Shown here piece by piece: positions 16,827 through 26,218 of a stretch of DNA of 54,909 nucleotides (within the stretch, counting starts at the first letter, position 1; the number at the start of each line of letters is the position of its first letter). The stretch is from Rhizobium terrae. GTDB lineage: Bacteria > Pseudomonadota > Alphaproteobacteria > Rhizobiales > Rhizobiaceae. The position numbers were made by a program, and so were the translations under genes. The stretch spans positions 1-54,909 of the forward strand of contig NZ_QJKM01000001.1 in the NCBI RefSeq assembly GCF_003425685.1. The letters run 5' to 3'. A model generated the notes under the pieces. The model worked only from the letters and a program-made list of their open reading frames with translations. It was not told where the DNA came from and did not search any database.

Positions 16827-18374
16827 TCAGGCCGTGGCGGCGTAAGCGGCTGGATAGGTGATGTCGGGCATGCCAACGAACGTCTCACCGCGGCGGCCGA
16901 CCATGCCCGGCGCGGCAAAGGGACGAGGGTACACGACCGCTGCGGCCGGCTTCACCTTGGCAATCTTTTCCAGCGCCGCGATCTGGTCGGCTGGCATGTC
17001 GATATTGACGATGATGTCGCCATGCGGGCCGGTCGTCATGCGAGGTGTGTTCATCGCCTCTTCGATATCGAGCCCGGCATGGAGCATCATGCCGGTGAGC
17101 TGGGCGAGTGACGGGACGATCTGGTTGCCGCCGGCGGCGCCATAGGCGGCAAAGGGACCGTCCTTGTCGGTAATCACGACGGGGCACATGTTGCTTGGCG
17201 CATAGGCGTCGGGTTGCAGCGAATTGGCGCGGCCGGGCGTCGGGTCGAACCAGGACATGCCGTTGTTGAGCAGGATGCCGGTTGATTGCGACAGAGCACG
17301 GGCGCCAAAACGATTGAGGAGGGTAAAGGTAATCGCCACCATGCGGCCCTCGGAATCCACCGCGTTGACCTGCGTCGTGCTGGTCTTGCCATTGGTTTCC
17401 GCCGGGTTGAGACGCTTGCGGTGCGCGCCGAAACTTTCCCAGAGGGCTTCGGCCATGACTGTGAAGAAACCAGTGTCGACCGGGCCTTTGCCGCGCTTCC
17501 TGTCGAAGTGATCGAGCGCGTCGAAGAGCCGCTGGCCGGCGCTGGTTTCCCCGGCCACGTGCACGGTCTTGCCCTGCAGCGGCATGGTCCTGGATGGATA
17601 GAGGAGGGGCTGGTAGTTCGCCATGTCTTCCAGCGTGATGGAACTGCCGCCAGCGTTGAGATCTGCGACCAATTTCTCGCCGATCGAGCCGCCATAGAGG
17701 CTGTCAGGGCCTTCATGAGCGAGCTGCTCCAGCGTTTTGGCAAGCTGTTCGAGCGGCAGTGTCGTCCCCGGTTCCGGCGGATGCCCGCCAGGCAGAAAGA
17801 TCGCACGCGTGCCGGGATCGGCTGCAAGGTCTGCCTCGGCGATGGCGATCGCCAGCGTCGTGTGCCAGTCTACGTACATGCCCTTGCGGGCCCGCTCGAC
17901 GGCCGGGGTCAGGGCTCGGTCAAAACCGATCGTGCCATATCGCTTTAATGCTTCCGCGAAGCCACGCACGCAGCCGGGCACGACGGCTGCGGTAAAGCCT
18001 CGGACGTTGCGGTTGTCGATCGAGGCTGGATGACCGATGAAGGTCTTGATGGTCGGATCGGGCTTGTAGAATTCCTCATCGAAGTGCGACGGGACGCGGC
18101 CAGTAAACTCGACGACCTCGACCTTGCCGTCCGGCTGGGCGAGCAGCATGTAGCCGCAGGCGGCGAGGCTGGTCATCCATGGCTCGACGGTCTGCAAGGT
18201 GAAGGCGGCGGTTACTGCGGCGTCGACGGCATTGCCGCCTGCTGCCAGAACCGCCGCCCCAGCCTCGGCCGCCGCGTAGTGCTGGGAGGTGACGACGCCG
18301 CGCTCGCTAACGCCCGCCACCTTGCGATAGATGCCGCGCTCGACGCGCAGGTGATTATAATGCGGGTTTTCCAC
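16827..18374 (-). CDS. Gamma-glutamyltransferase-like Ntn hydrolase, divergent
   Basis: Members of this family cleave themselves before a Thr that then attacks gamma-glutamyl amides. The 515-residue protein has the N-terminal family block (GVVTSQHYAAAEAGAAVLA, GGNAVDAAVTAAF) and the autoprocessing site TSTTQVNAVD with the nucleophile predicted at Thr 333. No signal peptide is seen, so it should act in the cytoplasm. By eye, the Arg that binds the substrate carboxylate in E. coli GGT is not conserved (segment FTGRVPSHFDEEFY), and the oxyanion block GSPGGS is GAAGGN (412-417). Its substrate may therefore not be a standard gamma-glutamyl compound. The GTG start overlaps the preceding stop by one base. 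Confidence 0.85.
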   Translation of the reverse strand: MENPHYNHLRVERGIYRKVAGVSERGVVTSQHYAAAEAGAAVLAAGGNAVDAAVTAAFTLQTVEPWMTSLAACGYMLLAQPDGKVEVVEFTGRVPSHFDEEFYKPDPTIKTFIGHPASIDNRNVRGFTAAVVPGCVRGFAEALKRYGTIGFDRALTPAVERARKGMYVDWHTTLAIAIAEADLAADPGTRAIFLPGGHPPEPGTTLPLEQLAKTLEQLAHEGPDSLYGGSIGEKLVADLNAGGSSITLEDMANYQPLLYPSRTMPLQGKTVHVAGETSAGQRLFDALDHFDRKRGKGPVDTGFFTVMAEALWESFGAHRKRLNPAETNGKTSTTQVNAVDSEGRMVAITFTLLNRFGARALSQSTGILLNNGMSWFDPTPGRANSLQPDAYAPSNMCPVVITDKDGPFAAYGAAGGNQIVPSLAQLTGMMLHAGLDIEEAMNTPRMTTGPHGDIIVNIDMPADQIAALEKIAKVKPAAAVVYPRPFAAPGMVGRRGETFVGMPDITYPAAYAATA

Positions 18375-19051
18375 TATTGGGCCTCCAAGGCGGAGGCCAC
18401 GAGGCGGCTTGCGCCAGAGAGGTCGCCGAGCTTCTCGCCGGCCTCGATCTTGGGCTTGTTGCGGCCGGCGCGGACCTGCCGCGCCATCGCCTCCTCGGCG
18501 ACTTCTTCCGCCTCATCGATCGGGATCACCACAATGCCGCTTGCATCGGCGATAACGACGTCGCCCGGCAGGATAGGTACGTTGCCGCAGGAAACGGGGA
18601 GATTCAGCGCACCGCCGAGATCGTTGAGGCGGGTGGTGATGCCCGAGACGCCACGGCACCAGAGCGGCAAACCGAGTTCGACGATTTCCTCCACATCCGT
18701 GCAGGGGCCGTCGATTGCGACGCCGATCGCTCCCGTCGTCTTGATCGCAAAGGCGACGCCGCCGCCGATGCAGGCATGCCGGTCGTCGCCGAGCCGGTCG
18801 ACGAAGAGGAAATCGCCGGGACGAAGGAATCCTATTGCGTGGTGGAGAAGCGTGGAATCGGTTGCCGGGATCGCCACGGTCACTGCGGTGCCAACCAGGG
18901 TCTTACCCGGTTCCACCACCGGTGTGATCGAGTGGTGCATAAAACCGCGATGGCGGAAATGGCCGATCGTCGCCACCTCGACACTCTCGAACTTGCGGAT
19001 CAGTTCGATGTCGACCTGTTTCGGCGTGGGGCCGATCTGGTATTTCTTCAT
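18374..19051 (-). CDS. RraA-like / HMG-aldolase-fold protein
   Basis: A 225-residue member of the fold shared by the RNase E regulator RraA and the 4-hydroxy-4-methyl-2-oxoglutarate aldolases. Family blocks include GTAVTVAIPATDS, FLFVDRLGDDRHACIGG and LPGDVVIADASGIVVIP. The catalytic Arg-Asp pair of the aldolases is Thr-Asp here (GVAIDGPCTDVEE, residues 118-119), so the usual pyruvate-aldolase chemistry is doubtful. It is coupled by a four-base overlap to the ATPase gene upstream, which argues for a role in the same catabolic pathway rather than RNA turnover. Confidence 0.78.
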   Translation of the reverse strand: MKKYQIGPTPKQVDIELIRKFESVEVATIGHFRHRGFMHHSITPVVEPGKTLVGTAVTVAIPATDSTLLHHAIGFLRPGDFLFVDRLGDDRHACIGGGVAFAIKTTGAIGVAIDGPCTDVEEIVELGLPLWCRGVSGITTRLNDLGGALNLPVSCGNVPILPGDVVIADASGIVVIPIDEAEEVAEEAMARQVRAGRNKPKIEAGEKLGDLSGASRLVASALEAQ

Positions 19052-20700
19052 GGTGCTTCCTCCCGGAGCTTTGGCTCTCCGGCCTTGTTTTCAACCGCGT
19101 GACGCTGCCAGCCCTTGCCGGGTACGGCGGCGAGCAGTTCCTTCGTGTAGATTTCTTTCGGCGTGCCGAAGAGCGAGGCGGGATCGCCTCGTTCGACGAT
19201 CCTGCCGTTCTTCATCACTGCGATATTGTCGCAGATCTGGCTTGCGACACGCAGGTCGTGGGTGATGAACAGGATGCCGAAGCCGAGCCGCGCCTGCATG
19301 TCGGCGAGAAGCTTCAGCACCTGTGCCTGCACCGAAACGTCGAGGGCCGAGACGCTCTCGTCGGCGATCAGTAGTTCCGGTTCTACGGCAAGCGCTCGGG
19401 CAATGCAGATGCGCTGTCGCTGACCGCCGGAAAATTCGTGAGGGAAACGGTCGGCGGATGCTCTGTCGAGGCCGCATGCTTCGAGAAGATCGAGAGCGCG
19501 GACCATTGCCGCCCTGCGGTCGAGGCCGTGGATGGTCGGCCCCTCGGCGATCGCGTCGCCGACCTTCTGACGAGGGTCGAGCGCCGTGTATGGGTCCTGG
19601 AAGACAATCTGCACCTTGCGGCGCGCTTCACGCAGTCGACTGCCTGAAAGCCCGGCGAAATCGCCGCCCGAAATCAGGATGTCGCCCCTTTCCGGCTGGA
19701 CGAGCCGGATGACGCATTGCGCCAGCGTCGACTTGCCCGAACCGGATTCTCCAACGAGGCCGAGGGTTTCACCGCGGCGGATGGTGATATCCACATCGTC
19801 GACCGCTTTCACGGTACGGCCGCCGCCAAACAGGCTGGAGCGGGTGAAGGTTTTCACGATATTCCTGGCGATCAGCACCGGATTGCCCAGCCCTTCGCGC
19901 TCCTTGCGCGGCGTCAGCGTCGGCACGGCGGCGAGCAGCCGGCGGGTGTAGTCGGCTTTCGGGTGATTGAGGATCGCGTCGCGCGTGCCGACCTCGACGA
20001 GCCTGCCCATCTGCATGACGGCGACACGATCGGCGATCTCGGCAACCACGCCGAAGTCATGGGTTATGAAAATAATGCCGGTTTCGTGTTTGGCGCGAAG
20101 CTCCAGCATCAGCTTGAGGATCTGCGCCTGGGTGGTGACATCGAGCGCGGTGGTCGGCTCATCGGCGATCAGAACGGACGGGTCCAGCGCAAGTGCTGTG
20201 GCGATCATGACGCGCTGGCACTGGCCGCCGGAAAGCTGGTGCGGATAGGAATGGTAGATCTGTTCGGGATTGGGAAGCTGAACCTCGCGAAAGAGGTCGA
20301 TGACCTTCCGGCGGATTTCCGCCGCCGAAAGACGAGTGTGGATGCGGAACGCTTCCGACACCTGTTCACCTACCCGGAAAATCGGGTTCAGCGCCGCCAT
20401 CGGCTCCTGGAAGATCATGGCAATGCGCCGGCCGGTGATGCTGCGGCGGGTCGTATCGTCGATCGTCAGCAGGTCCTTACCCTCGAACATCACCCTGCCC
20501 GAAGGCCTGCCGAGATTGCGGGGCAGGAGGCTCATCGCGGCAAGCGCCGTCAGTGATTTGCCGGAGCCGGATTCTCCGACGATGCATAGGATCTCGCCCT
20601 TGCTGATGGTCAGGTTCAAACCCTGCACCGCCAGCCGCCGGTCGGCGCCTTCCGGCAGCGGCACGTCGAGGTTCTCGATCGAAAGCCGCTCGCTGCTCAT
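19048..20700 (-). CDS. Dipeptide-type ABC importer, fused double ATPase
   Basis: Two ATPase domains in one 550-residue chain, equivalent to DppD plus DppF. Domain 1 has [10 protein letters not shown] (about 41-50), [12 protein letters not shown] and [12 protein letters not shown]. Domain 2, from about 275, has [25 protein letters not shown] and [12 protein letters not shown]; the Walker B Glu is kept in both. It powers the permeases at 23154-24923 on the cytoplasmic side. It overlaps its neighbours by four bases at both ends, so the operon is translationally coupled here. Confidence 0.93.
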   Translation of the reverse strand: MSSERLSIENLDVPLPEGADRRLAVQGLNLTISKGEILCIVGESGSGKSLTALAAMSLLPRNLGRPSGRVMFEGKDLLTIDDTTRRSITGRRIAMIFQEPMAALNPIFRVGEQVSEAFRIHTRLSAAEIRRKVIDLFREVQLPNPEQIYHSYPHQLSGGQCQRVMIATALALDPSVLIADEPTTALDVTTQAQILKLMLELRAKHETGIIFITHDFGVVAEIADRVAVMQMGRLVEVGTRDAILNHPKADYTRRLLAAVPTLTPRKEREGLGNPVLIARNIVKTFTRSSLFGGGRTVKAVDDVDITIRRGETLGLVGESGSGKSTLAQCVIRLVQPERGDILISGGDFAGLSGSRLREARRKVQIVFQDPYTALDPRQKVGDAIAEGPTIHGLDRRAAMVRALDLLEACGLDRASADRFPHEFSGGQRQRICIARALAVEPELLIADESVSALDVSVQAQVLKLLADMQARLGFGILFITHDLRVASQICDNIAVMKNGRIVERGDPASLFGTPKEIYTKELLAAVPGKGWQRHAVENKAGEPKLREEAP

Positions 20701-21536
20701 GATGCCGCCTTCGCTTGCCGTTGCGGGGAGGAAGAAATCGAACGCATGTCGCAGCCGCGCATGTGCTCAACGAAGCGGGCGCAGAAACCGACGAGATGGT
20801 CGACCATCTTCTTTCCTTTCTCCGCGCTGGCGAGCAGCGGATCGCCGCCCAGCATGCCGTCGGCGTTCACCTCGTGGCAGTCCAACTGCACATGCACCGG
20901 CATGCCTTCGAACTGGACATTGTTGACCCCGCCGCTCGGCAATCCGAAGGCTTTGCCACGCACCGATGGTTTGACGAGATCCATGCGCATCAGATCCGGG
21001 AAGAGATGCAGGTAGATCGACGTCAGCGGTTCGCCGCCATGGCCGCGCGCGGCGGCGGCCTGCGTCCCATGCAGTTCCTTCCACAGCGCCTCGGGGATCG
21101 ACTGCCAGAGATTGATGAAGGGAACCGAGATACCGCGCTCCGTGCGGATACGCCTCAGCGTCTGGTCGAAGAGCGGTGCATTGCTGGTATGGCCATTGAG
21201 GGCCAGGATATGCTCGATCCCGTGTTCGAGGAAGGCGCTGATCGTATCCTCGACGACCGCTGAGAATGTCGAGGGGCGCAATTGGATGCCGCCCGGGATC
21301 GTCTTGAAGAAATCCGCCCACCCAAACGGGATCGTCGGGGCGACGATCGCACCGGAGGCTTCCGCCACTTTCGCCGCCACGGCTTCCGTCAGCATGAAAT
21401 CGCCCATCGGAGCGTGCGGCCCCTGTTCTTCCTGACTGCCGAAGGGGAGAAGGATGACAGGCTTTTCGGAAAGACGTTCGCGGAATTCCGCGAACGTCAT
21501 GTCCTTCAGCGCGTGTTTGCGTGTGCTCACCATCAT
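20697..21536 (-). CDS. Creatininase-family amidohydrolase
   Basis: A metal-dependent amidohydrolase of the creatininase family, which opens cyclic or linear amides (creatinine and formamide intermediates are known substrates). The 279 residues have the metal-site motif GSQEEQGPHAPMGDFML (Glu 37, His 41 and Asp 46 as likely ligands), ILALNGHTSNAP and RGHGGEPLTS. No signal peptide. The start overlaps the binding-protein stop (ATGA). Its place between the transporter genes suggests that it acts on the imported compound. The exact substrate is not predictable. Confidence 0.85.
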   Translation of the reverse strand: MMVSTRKHALKDMTFAEFRERLSEKPVILLPFGSQEEQGPHAPMGDFMLTEAVAAKVAEASGAIVAPTIPFGWADFFKTIPGGIQLRPSTFSAVVEDTISAFLEHGIEHILALNGHTSNAPLFDQTLRRIRTERGISVPFINLWQSIPEALWKELHGTQAAAARGHGGEPLTSIYLHLFPDLMRMDLVKPSVRGKAFGLPSGGVNNVQFEGMPVHVQLDCHEVNADGMLGGDPLLASAEKGKKMVDHLVGFCARFVEHMRGCDMRSISSSPQRQAKAAS

Positions 21537-23113
21537 ACGAACTTGAAGTAGTCACCGTAGATGCGCATTTCGCCGTTCGGCTTGAACTTGAAGTCGATGC
21601 CGGCGCGGTGGGCGCAGTTATAGACGCTCTTCCAGAGGTAGAAGCCGGGCGTGATGCGCTGCCATTCCTCGGAAAGGGCGAGGTATGCCTTCTTGCGGTC
21701 CTCGAATTCGACGGTGGCATCGAACTTCTTGCCCAGTTCGATGAATTCCGGCGACGGATCCCAGGTCTTCCAGGTGGCGGTGGAACGCGAGGCCGTCGGA
21801 CCCCAGTCGAGCCAGAGTGGCTGGTAGGGATCGCCCGGGATGAAGTCCGAGCTCATCGACATGTTCATGAGATGGAAGGGCCGGCGATAGACAAGCTCGA
21901 AATTGTCGAGCACGATCGCGTCGACATTGACGCCGATCTCGCGCCACTGCTCGACCATGATCTCGGCAGCAGCCTCGTAGTTCGGGTAGAATTGACGGGT
22001 TATGTGCCACCGCAGCCTTTCGCCCTTGTATTTCGTCTTGGCCACCAGCGCTTTGGCGGCCGCGACGTCATAAGGAAGCTTCACCGGGAGGTTGGGATCG
22101 TAGAACTTCCCGTATTCCTTGAAATTGAAGGGAACGGCGGGATGTTCGGTCGTGCCGTTGAAGAGCGCCTGGACGATTGCGTTCATGTCGATCGCTTGCA
22201 CCATGGCATAGCGCAGGTTCGGGTCGACAAGCGGATTGTCCGCCGGGTCGGGGCGCGTGTTGAACGCGAAGGCCGGATAGTTATCGGCAAGAACACGCTT
22301 CAGCGTGACGCCCTTGTAACCTTCGAGCGTGGCTTCCTGGTCAGTCGGGATGTTGACGATGAAGTCGAATTCCTTCGACACGAGACCGGCCATGCGGGCG
22401 GCAAATTCCGGCACGATCTTCCAGGAGATCTGCTTGACCGGCGGCGGGCCGTCCCAATAGTCGTCGAAGGCTTCGAGCACCATGATTTCGCCGGAACGGA
22501 AGGTCGTTACCTTGTATGGGCCGGTGCCGATCGGCTTCTGCCCGAAGCCATCCACGCCCACTTCCATGTAATATTTCTTCGGAACGACGAAACCGATATA
22601 GCCGGTGAGCTTGCTCGGAATGTTCGGATCAGGCCTTTCCGTCTCGATCTCGAACGTGTACTTGCCGGTCGCCTCGACACGCTTGAAGCCTGCGGTGAAA
22701 GTCTTGCCGCGCGGTTCGAAGGGTTTCGGACCCCAGAGGCGTTCGGGCGACAAGGTGAAGACCGCGTCTTCGGCGGTCATCTCGGTGCCGTCGTGGAATT
22801 TCACGCCCTCGCGCAGAGTGAAGCTCCAGACATTGCCTTTCTGCTCCCATTTGGTGGCGAGCTTCGGCGCAAAGATCAGGCCGTTCTCGTCGTTGATGTA
22901 GTCACGATCGACGAGGTTGTCGTAGAAATTCGGGAAGATACGGCGCGACGTGGTCGAAATGCCGTTGATCGTCGCCATATTGGCCCAGAGATTGTCGACC
23001 GCGATCGTCAGCGACGGACGGTCCGCGGCGGCGGCCTTTTTCGGCATGCTGCCGACCATGGAAAGGGCACCAGCCCCCAGGATGAGACTTCCAACTTCAC
23101 GCCTTGTAAACAT
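21533..23113 (-). CDS. ABC importer substrate-binding protein, family 5
   Basis: A periplasmic binding protein of the dipeptide/oligopeptide/nickel family. From the chosen ATG (526 residues) it begins with a signal containing FTRREVGSLILGAG; the paired Arg suggests possible Tat export. The mature family blocks are LTIAVDNLWANMATINGIS, NVWSFTLREGVKFHDG, VGVDGFGQKPIGTGPYKV and NPLVDPNLRYAMVQAIDM. The frame extends 13 codons upstream, but the ATG at 23113 has GGTGG four bases before it. The ligand is unknown; operon context points to a peptide-like amide. Confidence 0.92.
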   Translation of the reverse strand: MFTRREVGSLILGAGALSMVGSMPKKAAAADRPSLTIAVDNLWANMATINGISTTSRRIFPNFYDNLVDRDYINDENGLIFAPKLATKWEQKGNVWSFTLREGVKFHDGTEMTAEDAVFTLSPERLWGPKPFEPRGKTFTAGFKRVEATGKYTFEIETERPDPNIPSKLTGYIGFVVPKKYYMEVGVDGFGQKPIGTGPYKVTTFRSGEIMVLEAFDDYWDGPPPVKQISWKIVPEFAARMAGLVSKEFDFIVNIPTDQEATLEGYKGVTLKRVLADNYPAFAFNTRPDPADNPLVDPNLRYAMVQAIDMNAIVQALFNGTTEHPAVPFNFKEYGKFYDPNLPVKLPYDVAAAKALVAKTKYKGERLRWHITRQFYPNYEAAAEIMVEQWREIGVNVDAIVLDNFELVYRRPFHLMNMSMSSDFIPGDPYQPLWLDWGPTASRSTATWKTWDPSPEFIELGKKFDATVEFEDRKKAYLALSEEWQRITPGFYLWKSVYNCAHRAGIDFKFKPNGEMRIYGDYFKFV

Positions 23114-23153
23114 CGTTCCACCTTCTCTTGGTTCTTTATGTTGAAGCGGCATT

Positions 23154-23993
23154 TCAGGTTGTTCGGGCGCGCAGCATCGGGTCCAGACGGTCGCGCAGCC
23201 AGTCGCCGACGATGCTCATCGAAAGAGTGACGAGAAAGATGACCAGGCCGGGCCAGACCGAGATCCACCAGGCGGTCGAGAGATAGTCGCGGCCGTCTCC
23301 GAGGATCTGGCCGAGGCTGGTTTGCGGGGCCTGGATGCCAAGCCCCAGGAAACTCAGCGAGGTTTCCAGAAGGATGATCTGGGGGAACGTCAGCGTCACC
23401 TGGACGATCAGGGCGCTCGCGACGTTCGGCAGCACGTGTTTGAGGTAGAGGCGGCCGTTGCCGGCGCCGAGTGCGACGATCGCCTTCGCATAGGGCTGGT
23501 TGATCGCGGAGAGGACCACGCCGCGCGAAAGGCGGGCGTATTTTTCCCAGCCGAACAGGCCCATGAGGAGGATGAACAGCGTCATGCTGTTGCCGAAGAA
23601 GGCAAGCAGCGTCAGGGTGATCAGGATGAAGGGGAGCGATGCCTGGAAATCGACAAGCATCATCAGTGCCTCGCCGACCCAGCCGCGGAAATGCGCGGCG
23701 ATGAAGCCAACCGCCGAGCCCAGGACGGCTCCGATGATCGTGCCTGCAATCGCCACCGACAGCGACATCTGCAGGCCGGCGATCAGCCTTGCCACCATAT
23801 CGCGGCCGATGCGGTCGGTACCGAGCGGGAAGTTAGGGTTGGCGCCGGTCATAAAGGCCGGTGGCTTCAGGCGGGCAAGCAGGTTCTGCTGCGACATGCC
23901 GTAGGGCGTGAAGACGTTACCGACGACCGCCATGAACACGGCAACCGTCAGAACGATGATCGCGAAGACGAGGATGGGGGAAACACGCTTCAT
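23154..23993 (-). CDS. Dipeptide-type ABC importer permease (DppC-like)
   Basis: Inner-membrane permease of 279 residues with a first helix near 8-30, the family segment GTDRIGRDMVARLIAGLQMS, and about five further helices. The ATPase contact loop is KAIVALGAGNGRLYLKHVLPN. It pairs with the DppB-like permease nine bases upstream and with the double ATPase. The binding protein follows after 40 bp. Confidence 0.92.
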   Translation of the reverse strand: MKRVSPILVFAIIVLTVAVFMAVVGNVFTPYGMSQQNLLARLKPPAFMTGANPNFPLGTDRIGRDMVARLIAGLQMSLSVAIAGTIIGAVLGSAVGFIAAHFRGWVGEALMMLVDFQASLPFILITLTLLAFFGNSMTLFILLMGLFGWEKYARLSRGVVLSAINQPYAKAIVALGAGNGRLYLKHVLPNVASALIVQVTLTFPQIILLETSLSFLGLGIQAPQTSLGQILGDGRDYLSTAWWISVWPGLVIFLVTLSMSIVGDWLRDRLDPMLRARTT

Positions 23994-24002
23994 CCAACCG
24001 CC

Positions 24003-24923
24003 TCAGTTCTGTACGCGGATGCGCGGGTCGAGCAGGCCATAAAGCAAGTCGACAACGAGGTTGGCGAGCACCATGGTGCAGGCCATGATCAGAACGAGGC
24101 CCTGTACGACGGCGAGGTCGCGCGACGAGACCGCCGTCACCAGAAGCCGGCCTACACCCGGCCAGGCGAAGACGGTTTCTACCACGATCGCGCCACCGAT
24201 GAGTTCGCCCAGATTGAGGCCGATGATGGTAACGAGCGGAATGCTGGCATTCGGCAGTGCGTGGAATATGATCCGCTTCCAGTAACCCACGCCCTTGGCG
24301 GCCGCTGCCCGGATATAAAGCTTGTCGAGCACCTCCAGCATGGCCGAGCGGGTGAAGCGAGCGAGCGTGCCGGCCGTGAAGGTGGCGAGCGTGACGGCCG
24401 GCATGATCAGGTGCGTGAAGGTGCCGGTACCGGAACTCGGCAGCCATTGCAACGTCAGTGAGAACAGGAGGATCATCAGGATGCCGAGGAAGAAGTTCGG
24501 CAACGCGAAGCCGAAGACGGCGGTCGCCATGATAAGATTGTCGAACGTGGAGCCTCGCTTGATAGCGGCGACGATGCCGGCCGGAACGCCGATAAGGATT
24601 GCGCCGATATAGGAAAAGAAACCGAGCATCAGCGTCCAAGGCACCCGCTCGGCGATAATGTCGATCACCTCGCGCCCATCACGATAGGAAATGCCGAACT
24701 GACCCATCGACATCTGCATGACATAACGGACGTACTGGACCCAAAGCGGATCGTCGAGGCGCCAGAGAGCGCGGAACTGCTCGATTTCCTCGGGCGTGGC
24801 GTCGGCGCCGACGAGCGCTACGACTGGATCACCCGACGTTCTCAAAACCACGAATGTGAAAGTCACCACGAACCACAGCGTCAGCACGGTCCGCAGGACT
24901 TTCAACAACCAGAAACGCGTCAT
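24003..24923 (-). CDS. Dipeptide-type ABC importer permease (DppB-like)
   Basis: Inner-membrane permease of 306 residues with the typical N-terminal helix, the long periplasmic segment containing LWRLDDPLWVQYVRYVMQM, and the ATPase contact loop AAAAKGVGYWKRIIFHALPN. The C-terminal DLLYGLLDPRIRVQN is characteristic of DppB. It is the first gene of the eight-gene operon and is divergent from the LysR gene. ATG at 24923 is chosen over the adjoining TTG. Confidence 0.92.
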   Translation of the reverse strand: MTRFWLLKVLRTVLTLWFVVTFTFVVLRTSGDPVVALVGADATPEEIEQFRALWRLDDPLWVQYVRYVMQMSMGQFGISYRDGREVIDIIAERVPWTLMLGFFSYIGAILIGVPAGIVAAIKRGSTFDNLIMATAVFGFALPNFFLGILMILLFSLTLQWLPSSGTGTFTHLIMPAVTLATFTAGTLARFTRSAMLEVLDKLYIRAAAAKGVGYWKRIIFHALPNASIPLVTIIGLNLGELIGGAIVVETVFAWPGVGRLLVTAVSSRDLAVVQGLVLIMACTMVLANLVVDLLYGLLDPRIRVQN

Positions 24924-25047
24924 CAAAGCACCGTTTCAGGACCGATTGTCCCAGCTGTTCCAATTTTTATGTCGTTTTTTGAAAACTAATCACGGCAATA
25001 AATTATTATCTATTACAAAATCGCAGGACCATTGATATGTTCTGAAT
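24924..25047. promoter_or_regulatory. Divergent promoter region, ABC operon and lysR
   Basis: A 124-bp gap between the minus-strand importer operon and plus-strand lysR, clearly AT-rich from 24960 to 25040. LysR proteins usually bind such gaps and control both genes. No T-N11-A box could be assigned with confidence. Confidence 0.5.
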
Positions 25048-25974
25048 ATGAAATACGGCATCGAATTTCGTCACCTTCACTACTTCGCCTGCGTTGCCGA
25101 AGAGCTGCATTTCAGTCGCGCGGCCGACAAGCTCGGCATGGCGCAGGCACCGCTCAGCCAGCAAATCCGCCAGCTTGAAGAGAGGCTCGGCACACCGCTG
25201 TTTCGGCGGACCACCCGCCACGTCGAGCTGACGCCGGCCGGAGAAATCTTCCTGCGCCACGCCCAGGAAATCCTAGGGGGCATCGACCGGGCGGTCACGC
25301 ACACCCGTTCCATTTCCGGCGACGACAGCGGAACGATTTCCGTCAGTGGGGTGCATGTGGCGCTTTCCCATGTTCTTCCGCCGGTCATCGCAGAATTCCG
25401 AAAGCGTTATCCGGCGATGACCGTCGACGTGCAAGTGCTCGGTACCGCGCAGCAACTCGAGCTCTTGCAGAGCGGCAAGATACACGTGGCTTTCATCCGC
25501 CCAACCAACCCAGCCGGCTTCCTGAAGACAGAACATATCCTGCAGGAAGGGTTCGTTGCGGCGCTTCCCAAAGACCATCGATTGGCGCGGAAGGACGACC
25601 TGACGGTCAGGGATTTCGCCGGCGAGCCGCTGATTACCTATGCGCCTCTCATCGGTGCGAGCTATTACCACGCGATCATGGATGCGCTGCGCAGGGCAGG
25701 AGTCTATCCGGTCGTCGTTCAGGAGGTATCGCATACGCTGGCGATCGGGACGTTGGTCGCAGCCGGTGTGGGCGTGGCGATCGCGCCGGCCTGGCTGGCC
25801 CACAATTCCAGCCCCTATGTGATCTATCGGCCGCTTCACGACATTCCTGCCGAAGTCGAACTGCTCGTCGCCTGGCAGGCCGCGGAGAAATCGAAAATCG
25901 TGCTCGACTTTGTGGAGGCGACACGTCGGGTTTCCGCAATCAAGGGCGAGCCTGCGAGCCATCGTCAGCAATGA
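25048..25974 (+). CDS. LysR-family transcriptional regulator
   Basis: A 308-residue DNA-binding regulator. The N-terminal winged helix-turn-helix reads FRHLHYFACVAEELHFSRAA and LSQQIRQLEERLGTPLFRRT. The C-terminal effector domain (about 95-295) is of the periplasmic-binding type and starts at SGTISVSGVHVALSHVLPP. Divergent placement next to the importer operon suggests that it activates that operon in response to the imported compound or a breakdown product. Confidence 0.92.
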   Translation: MKYGIEFRHLHYFACVAEELHFSRAADKLGMAQAPLSQQIRQLEERLGTPLFRRTTRHVELTPAGEIFLRHAQEILGGIDRAVTHTRSISGDDSGTISVSGVHVALSHVLPPVIAEFRKRYPAMTVDVQVLGTAQQLELLQSGKIHVAFIRPTNPAGFLKTEHILQEGFVAALPKDHRLARKDDLTVRDFAGEPLITYAPLIGASYYHAIMDALRRAGVYPVVVQEVSHTLAIGTLVAAGVGVAIAPAWLAHNSSPYVIYRPLHDIPAEVELLVAWQAAEKSKIVLDFVEATRRVSAIKGEPASHRQQ

Positions 25975-26047
25975 GCCAATCTGGGCTGAACCTTATCCAC
26001 CGGCAGTCCGGACCCCGGCTTGTGACGCTCGGCATCAGCCTGATGTG

Positions 26048-26076
26048 TTGCTTTTCCTATCCCCATAAAGGATACT
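26048..26076 (+). promoter_or_regulatory. Possible sigma-70 promoter for the ECF sigma gene
   Basis: TTGCTT (26048-26053) and GATACT (26071-26076) are separated by 17 bases, about 140 bp upstream of the ECF gene. A 7-bp inverted repeat TTGTGCG/CGCACAA (26107-26130) lies downstream of it. No Fur, RirA or Irr box was recognised, although iron control would be expected. Confidence 0.35.
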
Positions 26077-26218
26077 AAATCAATCATGTTTTATTTGGCG
26101 GCTGAATTGTGCGCTGATATAGCCGCACAAGCAGCATTTTCTACGAAAGATTTTTCATGTTTTCCCCAAGAGCACGGTCGATCGTTCGAGACAATCGGGA
26201 TGGAGCGTCCCTTTTTTC

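Noticed and set aside
20256..20700. Possibility that the 550-residue ATPase is two genes merged by an assembly error
   Set aside because: Fused double ATPases of this length are common in dipeptide-type importers, and the linker is continuous with normal codon use.
24924..25047. LysR T-N11-A operator
   Set aside because: The AT-rich gap offers several loose matches and none stands out, so no box was called.
25975..26218. Search for a Fur, RirA or Irr box before the ECF sigma gene
   Set aside because: No site matching the remembered consensus was found; only a 7-bp inverted repeat and a weak sigma-70 promoter were seen.
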